From the NCBI GenBank assembly GCA_034429475.1, contig DAOUGD010000128.1, forward strand, positions 1 to 37,307: a stretch of DNA of 37,307 nucleotides, given 5' to 3'. The position numbers and the translations under genes are program-made. Within the stretch, counting starts at the first letter, position 1, and each line of letters starts with the position of its first letter. A model generated the notes under the pieces. That model searched no databases. It was not told where the DNA came from and was given only the letters and a program-made list of their open reading frames with translations. Of the stretch, positions 31,450 to 37,307 are shown piece by piece. This DNA comes from JAKQHY01 sp034429475. Lineage in GTDB: Bacteria > Chloroflexota > Anaerolineae > B4-G1 > SLSP01.

Positions 31450-32681
31450 AGGTGTTGGAAAGCCTGCGATTGGCCGTCAAGGCATTGACCGCCAACAAGA
31501 TGCGCTCATTGTTAACGATGTTGGGCATCATCATCGGGGTGGGCGCCGTCATTACGCTAATGTCGGTGGGCGAGGGTGTCCAGGCCTACATCACGACGCA
31601 GTTTCAATCCATCGGAAGCAATCTATTTTTTGTTATCCCCGGTTCCTTCGAGCAGGAATTGAAACGCCCGGCGTACCTGACCCTTAAGGATGCCGAAGCA
31701 TTGATGAATCCCCTGGAAGCGCCGGATGTATTGCGGGTGGCGCCGCTGGTGCAGGGCAACGAGCGCATCACGACCCCCGGTAAGGACCGGCGGGTGGACA
31801 TCAACGGAGTGACGCCAGATTATGCGGTGGTGCGGGATTGGGTTCCGCGCGTCGGTGAATTCATCAGCGAGGCGGACAATCAGGGCATGGCGCGGGTGGC
31901 CGTGTTGGGCCAGGATACCGCCGATTATTTCTTCCCTGACGATCCCGATCCCACTGGCGAAGTGGTGCGGATCAAAGGCATCCCCTTCCGCGTGATCGGT
32001 GTGATGGCGAAACGCGGCGGCGGCAGCTTTGGGAGCGAGGACGCGGTGATCCTTGTGCCGCTGGACACGGCGCTCAGCCGGATCACGCCGCGCCGCACCA
32101 ATACGGGCGAGCCGCGCCTGTCGTTTCTCTACGTGCAAGCGGTGGCGGAAGAGCGCATGAATGCCGCCATCGAAGAGGTGGCGCAAGTCCTGCGGCAGCG
32201 GCACCGCATCCTGCCCGGTGAACCGGACGACTTCACGGCGATCAGCCAGTCGGACATCATCGGCACTTTCCAGCAGATCACCGGTGTGCTCACCGTGTTC
32301 CTGGGGGCGATTGCCGGCATCAGCCTGTTGGTGGGCGGTATTGGTATTATGAACATCATGCTGGTTTCTGTGACTGAACGCACCCGCGAGATCGGGTTGC
32401 GCAAAGCTGTGGGGGCGCGCCGCCGCGATATTCTGATGCAGTTCCTCACCGAGGCGGTGATGCTCTCCTTGCTGGGTGGTTTGATCGGGATCGCGTTGGG
32501 GGCGGGGGGGGCGACGGCCATCAGCTACTTTCTGCGCGACGAGGGCTTTCAGGCCGTCATCACCGCCGGCGCTGTCGTGCTGGCGACATTGTTCTCGGCG
32601 GCGGTGGGGTTGTTCTTCGGGATATACCCGGCGCAGCGGGCCGCCCGGCTTAATCCGATTGACGCACTGCGCTATGAGTGA
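31446..32681 (+). CDS. MacB-type ABC permease
   Basis: 411-aa FtsX-like permease. Helix 1 is near the N-terminus (MRSLLTMLGIIIGVGAVITL, shown by its core MLGIIIGVGAVI), followed by a large extracytoplasmic MacB-PCD domain (about 55-275) and three C-terminal helices, with the FtsX signature IMLVSVTERTREIGLRKAVGA. GGAGGAA lies upstream of the ATG. It is last in its operon; a terminator follows at 32718-32749. Substrate unknown: peptides, lipids and macrolides are all exported by relatives. Confidence 0.95.
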   Translation: MKVLESLRLAVKALTANKMRSLLTMLGIIIGVGAVITLMSVGEGVQAYITTQFQSIGSNLFFVIPGSFEQELKRPAYLTLKDAEALMNPLEAPDVLRVAPLVQGNERITTPGKDRRVDINGVTPDYAVVRDWVPRVGEFISEADNQGMARVAVLGQDTADYFFPDDPDPTGEVVRIKGIPFRVIGVMAKRGGGSFGSEDAVILVPLDTALSRITPRRTNTGEPRLSFLYVQAVAEERMNAAIEEVAQVLRQRHRILPGEPDDFTAISQSDIIGTFQQITGVLTVFLGAIAGISLLVGGIGIMNIMLVSVTERTREIGLRKAVGARRRDILMQFLTEAVMLSLLGGLIGIALGAGGATAISYFLRDEGFQAVITAGAVVLATLFSAAVGLFFGIYPAQRAARLNPIDALRYE

Positions 32682-32717
32682 TTGCCGCCGAGGGGCGGGG
32701 GGCGTGGGCATTGGCTT

Positions 32718-32749
32718 AACGCGGTCTGGAAGGACCGCGTTTTGTTTTT
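32718..32749 (+). terminator. Rho-independent terminator of the export operon
   Basis: A 9-bp perfect stem AACGCGGTC / GACCGCGTT (32718-32726 with 32733-32741) with a 6-nt loop is followed by TTGTTTTT. It lies 37 nt after the permease stop. Confidence 0.92.
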
Positions 32750-32759
32750 GCGCATTGGG

Positions 32760-32777
32760 TGGGGCGCCGGCGCCCCA
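32760..32777. promoter_or_regulatory. Perfect 18-bp palindrome upstream of a sensor gene
   Basis: TGGGGCGCCGGCGCCCCA is a perfect palindrome. It ends 17 nt upstream of the -35 box of the downstream promoter, a good position for an activator site. No factor can be named. Confidence 0.5.
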
Positions 32778-32793
32778 GACTGTGAACGCTAAC

Positions 32794-32821
32794 TTGTCGT
32801 CCATTATTTCTGGAATACACT
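32794..32821 (+). promoter_or_regulatory. Promoter of the GAF-rich sensor gene
   Basis: TTGTCG (32794-32799) and TACACT (32816-32821) are 16 nt apart. Predicted start near 32828, which argues for the ATG at 32855 over the ATG at 32825. Confidence 0.6.
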
Positions 32822-32854
32822 ACAGTGACTATCCGATGGACTAATGAGGAAATT

Positions 32855-35092
32855 ATGCAGGGGAGCGAGGAAGCCGGGACCTGTTCCGCCGCGGCAGCGG
32901 AAATCAACGCATTAAATCGTCAACTGGAAAAACAGCAAAGCCAGATGGCTGCGCTCCACGCGGTCAGCTTGCGCGTGAGCCGGAGTTTGGATCTGGAAAG
33001 GGTCATGCAGCAGGCCGTCGAGGAGGTCGTGCGCGTGCTGGAGGTGGCGGCGGCGGCCATCAGCGTGATTGAATCTGAGACGGGCGATCTCGTGATTCGG
33101 ATGCAACGTGGCCTTCATGTGTTCGCCCACGCGCCGGTGCGGATCCCCAAAGACAAAGGGCTGGCCTGGCAAACCCTGAAGACCCAGCAACCGCTCATCA
33201 TTGATTCGTGGGAGAACGAGCCGCGCCTGGCCGTGCCGGAGTTCCGCGAGGAGCAAGTCCGCACCACGATCCTTGTCCCGATGTTGACCGGCGGCGAGCC
33301 GGTGGGCGTGTTGAGTGCGATGAGCCGCCAGCCCCGCCAGTTTGAGCCGGACGAGATTCGGCTGCTCACCAGCATCGCCGACCATGTCGCCATCGCCTTG
33401 AAGAACGCCGCCTTACACGAGGAAACGCGCCGTCAATCCCACGAAAGGGCCTTCTTGTTCGATCTGGCAGCGGCCATCGCGCCGCGGCAATCCCTGGAAA
33501 GCCTGGCGCAGGAATCGTTGCGACACACCCTGGATTTTTTGGGCTGGCCGGCCGGCGTGTTCCTGCTGGAAGATATAGCCAGCGGCGCGTTAACAGCTCA
33601 GGCCAGCATTGGCGACGAGGAGTTGATTCGCAGCTTTATCAACCAGATGCGGGAGACCACACCTCCGCCGCACACACCGCCTGCGGTGTTGATCCGGCGG
33701 GCAGTGACGCCGCCGCGCACAATGGCCCACATCCCCATTCAGACACATGGCCGGTTGCTGGGCTGGTTGTTCCTCGCTACGCCGGACAATGTGGAAACAT
33801 CGCCACAGACTCAGGAAGCCCTGGAGACGGAGAGTAATTACCTGGGTATTGCCGTGGAAAATGTGCAACTCTACCAGGAGACTGTGGCGCGCGAGAAAAG
33901 CGTGCGCGCTTTGTATCAGATCACGCGGGCGATGACCGGCCATGATCTGTCGGAGATGTTGAAGCAAATCCTGGAAGAACTGCACGACGGCATCCCTTAC
34001 GAGGTCAGCGGCATTCAACTGAACGGGCCGCAGCGCATGAAGGTGATGCGGCAGCGCGTCGTTATGACCCCACTTCAGTTTGAGCAGCTTCAAACGCATT
34101 GGCGCGCCTCTTTCAATGCGCTGTCCCTCACGATACCCACCACTGCCGAAGAAACGCAAATCATCATCCGCGGGCAGGAGGCAGGGACGTTGCCCCCAAA
34201 TGCCCTGCTTTCGTATCTGGAAGTCCCCGTGCTCCTGGAGGGAACACCGGTGGGCGCGCTGTTGTTGGCGCGGCGGCAGCCGTTTCAGGCGCGGGATCAA
34301 CGCATGTTGTTTATCGTCGCGTACCAGTTGAGCAAGGTGCTGGCAGCGATCCAGCTTTTTCAACATACCCAGGAACAGACGCGGCAACTGGAAGAAACCA
34401 ACGCTTTATTGCGGGCGCAGGAAACCTCGGAGGCCGAGCTGTTCAACGACGTGGCCCAGGAATTTCGCACCCCGATCACGTTTATCCAGAGCTATGCCGA
34501 ATTGTTGTTGGAGGACACACTGGGGACGTTGACGCCGGCCCAGGAAGAGACGCTGCGCCATTTGCAGGAGCAATCCCGCCAACTGGCGGAGTTGGTGCGC
34601 GACCTGGGGGCCATGAAATCCATTGCGCCACACAATCTGCGTCGGCAGGGCACGGCCCTGACCAGCCTGTTGGCGGATTTGATACGTGCGGCGCAGCCCA
34701 GGGCTGCCGCTAATCAGCAGACGCTAGTGTTTGACGGCGTGCTGGACCTGGAGATGGTGTGGGTTGACCCGGAGCGCATCGCCCAGGTTGTCACGATTTT
34801 GCTGGATAACGCTATGGAACTTACCCCGCCGGGCGGCGTCATCACCCTTTCTGCGCACGATGAAGCTCGCCATGTCCGGGTGACCGTCAGCGACACCGGC
34901 CCTGCCGTCGGTGGGGAGACGCCGGCGCTGCTTTTTAAGCGGCTGCACCAGAGCCAGATCGAGCGCAAGTATCCCGGCCTGGGCGTGAGCCTGATCCTCG
35001 CGCGGTTGATTGTCGCCGCCCACGGTGGAACTATCGGTATCGAACCTTTTTCCGGCAAGGGCAACACGTTTTATTTCTTGTTACCGAAATAG
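32855..35092 (+). CDS. GAF-rich histidine-kinase-like protein lacking the phospho-acceptor His
   Basis: 745-aa soluble sensor. A coiled coil (about 15-45) leads into GAF (about 45-190), a second GAF-like region (about 200-355) and a third (about 360-505), then HisKA-like and HATPase-like regions. The H-box reads DVAQEFRTP: the His is replaced by Gln (Gln535, CAG at 34457-34459). The N-box LLDNAMELTP keeps its Asn, but the G1 and G2 boxes are altered (DTGPAVG, GLGVSLILARL). A GAGG lies 5 nt before the ATG at 32855. Probably a pseudokinase or an input/scaffold subunit that works with the neighbouring kinases. It follows the export operon after a terminator and its own promoter. Confidence 0.88.
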   Translation: MQGSEEAGTCSAAAAEINALNRQLEKQQSQMAALHAVSLRVSRSLDLERVMQQAVEEVVRVLEVAAAAISVIESETGDLVIRMQRGLHVFAHAPVRIPKDKGLAWQTLKTQQPLIIDSWENEPRLAVPEFREEQVRTTILVPMLTGGEPVGVLSAMSRQPRQFEPDEIRLLTSIADHVAIALKNAALHEETRRQSHERAFLFDLAAAIAPRQSLESLAQESLRHTLDFLGWPAGVFLLEDIASGALTAQASIGDEELIRSFINQMRETTPPPHTPPAVLIRRAVTPPRTMAHIPIQTHGRLLGWLFLATPDNVETSPQTQEALETESNYLGIAVENVQLYQETVAREKSVRALYQITRAMTGHDLSEMLKQILEELHDGIPYEVSGIQLNGPQRMKVMRQRVVMTPLQFEQLQTHWRASFNALSLTIPTTAEETQIIIRGQEAGTLPPNALLSYLEVPVLLEGTPVGALLLARRQPFQARDQRMLFIVAYQLSKVLAAIQLFQHTQEQTRQLEETNALLRAQETSEAELFNDVAQEFRTPITFIQSYAELLLEDTLGTLTPAQEETLRHLQEQSRQLAELVRDLGAMKSIAPHNLRRQGTALTSLLADLIRAAQPRAAANQQTLVFDGVLDLEMVWVDPERIAQVVTILLDNAMELTPPGGVITLSAHDEARHVRVTVSDTGPAVGGETPALLFKRLHQSQIERKYPGLGVSLILARLIVAAHGGTIGIEPFSGKGNTFYFLLPK

Positions 35093-35093
35093 C

Positions 35094-35167
35094 AGTAATG
35101 AGAAATGAGAGATGGGTAATGTGTCAAAACCCATTACTCATTTCTCATTACACATTTCTCATTTCCA
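35094..35167. repeat. AATGAGA heptamer inverted repeat before GH42
   Basis: TAATGAGAAATGAG (35096-35109) pairs with CTCATTTCTCATTA (35138-35151), with further AATGGGT and CTCATTT units. It starts 2 nt after the sensor stop and ends 19 nt before the ribosome site of the GH42 gene. It shares its unit family with 18645-18733. Confidence 0.88.
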
Positions 35168-35193
35168 TAAATAACCTGATGAAAGGAGCGGCT

Positions 35194-37266
35194 ATGATCA
35201 CCCAGTATGCACCCATTAACCCCAAATTCCCTTTCTTCTTCCATGGCGGGGATTACAACCCCGACCAATGGCCGGAGACGGTGTGGGAAGAGGATATGCG
35301 CCTGATGAAATTGGCGCATTGCAATGCGATGTCGGTGGGCATCTTTGCCTGGTCGCGGCTGGAGCCGGCCGAAGGGCAGTTCGACTTTGCGTGGCTGGAT
35401 CGCGTGATGGACATGATCGCGGAGGCCGGCGGCGTGGTGGTGCTGGCGACGCCCAGCGGCGCACGACCGCACTGGCTGGCGGACAAATACCCGGAAGTGC
35501 TGCGCGTGCGTCCTGACCGGCAGCGCAACCTCTTTGGCGGGCGGCACAACCATTGCCTCACCTCGCCCATTTACCGCGAGAAGGTGCGTATTATCAACCG
35601 TAAGTTGGCCGAACGTTATCAGGCTCATCCCGCGCTGGCCGTCTGGCACCTCTCCAACGAGTACAGCGGCGATTGCCATTGCGACCTATGCCGCACCGCA
35701 TTCCGCCACTGGCTCAAACACAAATACCAGACCCTGGACGCGCTCAATCAGGCGTGGTGGTCGTCTTTCTGGAGCCACACGTACACGGACTGGGAGCAGG
35801 TCGAGCCGCCCAGCCGTATGGGTGAAACGTCGGTTCACGGCCTCAACCTGGATTGGATGCGCTTCACCACCGATCAGACCGTGGATTTCATCCTGAACGA
35901 AATCGCCGCCCTGCGCGAGTTCACGCCGGACGTGCCGGTGACCACCAACCTGATGGGCACATTTCCTGGCCTCAATTATTGGAGGCTCGCGCCGTACCTG
36001 GACGTGATCGCGTGGGACAGCTATCCGCGCTGGCACGCGGGCGACGACGTGGCGCTGGCATCCGACGTGGCCTTTGTTCACGATCTGAACCGCTGCCTCA
36101 AGGGCGGCAAGCCCTTCATGCTGATGGAGAGCGTTCCCAGCGCCACCAACTGGGTGGAGGCCGCTAAGGTCAAGCGCCCGGGGATGCACGTGCTCTCCTC
36201 GCTGCAAGCCGTGGCGCATGGCTCAGATACGGTGCAGTACTTCCAGTGGCGCAAGAGTCGCGGCTCCGCCGAAAAGTTCCACGGCGCGGTGGTGGATCAC
36301 GTCGGCCATGAAAACACCCGCGTCTTTGCCGACGTGTCCGACGTGGGTCTCAAGCTGGAAAAACTGGAGGACGTGATCGGCACGACGGTGCGCCCGGATG
36401 TGGCGATCATCTACGATTGGGAGAATGCCTGGGCCATGAACGACGCGCAAGGCCCACGGCGCGGCGACAAGGGGTACCTGGAAACCTGCCAGCGCCACTA
36501 TCGCGCGCTGTGGGATCGGGACATCCCGGTGGATATCCTGGATGCAGAACAGCCTCTCTTTTGGGAAGATGGTTCGCGCCGGTACAAGTTGCTGATCGCG
36601 CCAATGCTTTATATGCTTAAACCGGGCGTGGATGAGCGGATTGCCGCATTTGTCAAAGCCGGCGGCGTCTTCGTCGCCACGTATTGGAGCGGCATCGTGG
36701 ATGAGCACGACCTGGTACATCTGGGCGGCTGGCCCGGCGGCAAGCTGCGCGAGGTGTTGGGGATTTGGGACGAGGAGACTGACGCGCTGTACGCGGGCGA
36801 CGTGAACCACGTGGTGCCCGCCTCCGAGGATGTTTTTCGCCTTGAGGGTGAGTACGAAGCCCGTGATTACTGCGCCCTGGTTCACGCCGAAACCGCCGAA
36901 ATATTGGCCGTCTACAAAGAGGACTTCTACGCCGGGCGGCCTGCGCTCACCGTAAACCCCTATGGCGACGGCTTCGCCTACTACCTCGCCACCAATCCCG
37001 ACGACCGTTTCCTGGCCGACTTCTACAGTGCGCTGCGCCTGGAATTGAGCTTGCGGCGCGCGCTCGACGCCGACATGCCCGGCGGGGTCAGCGCGCAGGC
37101 GCGCAGCACCGGTGAGAAGGACTATATCTTCCTGATGAACTTTAACGCAGTGACGGTGTCGGTGGACTTGGGGGAAACTTCTTATACCGATATGCTTGAA
37201 GGCGCTATTTTGACCGGGCTGGTGGAGTTAGGGCCTTACGACGTGAAGGTGTTGACCCGAATTTAG
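35194..37266 (+). CDS. GH42 beta-galactosidase
   Basis: 690-aa glycoside hydrolase family 42. The N-terminal barrel starts GGDYNPDQWP; the acid/base is Glu156 in LSNEYSGD and the nucleophile Glu312 in MLMESVPSATNW, as in thermophilic GH42 enzymes. Cys121, Cys161, Cys163 and Cys166 match the four-Cys zinc site of the family. Residues about 390-600 form the GATase-like trimerisation domain and about 625-690 the C-terminal barrel. No signal peptide, so cytoplasmic. The ATG at 35194 is chosen for AAGGAG 6 nt upstream; upstream in-frame codons are repeat-derived. It likely hydrolyses beta-galactosides from plant or host oligosaccharides. Confidence 0.95.
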   Translation: MITQYAPINPKFPFFFHGGDYNPDQWPETVWEEDMRLMKLAHCNAMSVGIFAWSRLEPAEGQFDFAWLDRVMDMIAEAGGVVVLATPSGARPHWLADKYPEVLRVRPDRQRNLFGGRHNHCLTSPIYREKVRIINRKLAERYQAHPALAVWHLSNEYSGDCHCDLCRTAFRHWLKHKYQTLDALNQAWWSSFWSHTYTDWEQVEPPSRMGETSVHGLNLDWMRFTTDQTVDFILNEIAALREFTPDVPVTTNLMGTFPGLNYWRLAPYLDVIAWDSYPRWHAGDDVALASDVAFVHDLNRCLKGGKPFMLMESVPSATNWVEAAKVKRPGMHVLSSLQAVAHGSDTVQYFQWRKSRGSAEKFHGAVVDHVGHENTRVFADVSDVGLKLEKLEDVIGTTVRPDVAIIYDWENAWAMNDAQGPRRGDKGYLETCQRHYRALWDRDIPVDILDAEQPLFWEDGSRRYKLLIAPMLYMLKPGVDERIAAFVKAGGVFVATYWSGIVDEHDLVHLGGWPGGKLREVLGIWDEETDALYAGDVNHVVPASEDVFRLEGEYEARDYCALVHAETAEILAVYKEDFYAGRPALTVNPYGDGFAYYLATNPDDRFLADFYSALRLELSLRRALDADMPGGVSAQARSTGEKDYIFLMNFNAVTVSVDLGETSYTDMLEGAILTGLVELGPYDVKVLTRI

Positions 37267-37307
37267 CCTATTTTTGACAGGGAAGTTGTGGGCGGGCGAC
37301 TTCGTCG
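37267..37307. other. Right window edge, no feature
   Basis: Forty-one bases after the GH42 stop. I see no gene, hairpin or repeat here. Confidence 0.6.

Overview
The window looks like a chromosomal segment of a GC-rich, probably thermophilic or thermotolerant bacterium of the Chloroflexota (Anaerolineae/Caldilineae-like). This is inferred from three things: a LysW-dependent alpha-aminoadipate lysine pathway, very large PAS/GAF sensor kinases, and short tandem repeats in almost every intergenic gap. No rRNA or tRNA is present to confirm it. Phylum-level confidence is moderate; Deinococcota also use LysW.

Region 1 (1-20300) is one long run of minus-strand genes. Reading in transcription order from right to left it starts with a near-consensus promoter (20269-20296) and a leader with two lysine-containing mini-ORFs and three terminator-like hairpins. 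Homocitrate synthase, lysW, lysX, a GNAT and lysK follow. The run then carries purine genes purL, purQ, purC, purE, purF and purD (purD is cut by the left edge). Interspersed among them are four more GNAT acetyltransferases, an APH-fold kinase, a small AT-rich membrane protein, a Phd/VapC toxin-antitoxin pair and a transmembrane Ser/Thr kinase with a beta-propeller sensor. PurF, PurD, PurL/Q, PurE (class II, using CO2) and PurC cover steps 1, 2, 4, 6 and 7 of IMP synthesis. purN/T, purM, purB and purH are not here. LysW is the amino-group carrier protein that LysX loads with aminoadipate, and LysK releases lysine from it; lysZ, lysY and lysJ are not here.

Region 2 (20293-23945) has a PAS/GAF histidine kinase divergent from a stand-alone mreB. 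Region 3 (24216-37266) is a signalling and export block. On the minus strand, a receiver-GAF-PAS histidine kinase is followed by an unusual receiver-TM-FGE-like protein. Divergently, two paralogous membrane-fusion proteins, a MacB/LolD-type ATPase and a MacB-type permease form a tight operon ending in a clear terminator. Then come a GAF-rich kinase-like protein that has lost its phospho-acceptor histidine and a GH42 beta-galactosidase.

The most striking pattern is a set of short tandem repeats, mostly 7-bp units with some 8-, 9- and 10-bp units, often arranged as inverted repeats that can fold. They sit between genes, reach right up to stop codons, supply three in-frame start codons of lysK, and have been absorbed in frame inside purL (three times) and purD. 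The second most interesting element is the two-peptide leader before the lysine genes, whose geometry suits ribosome-mediated attenuation.
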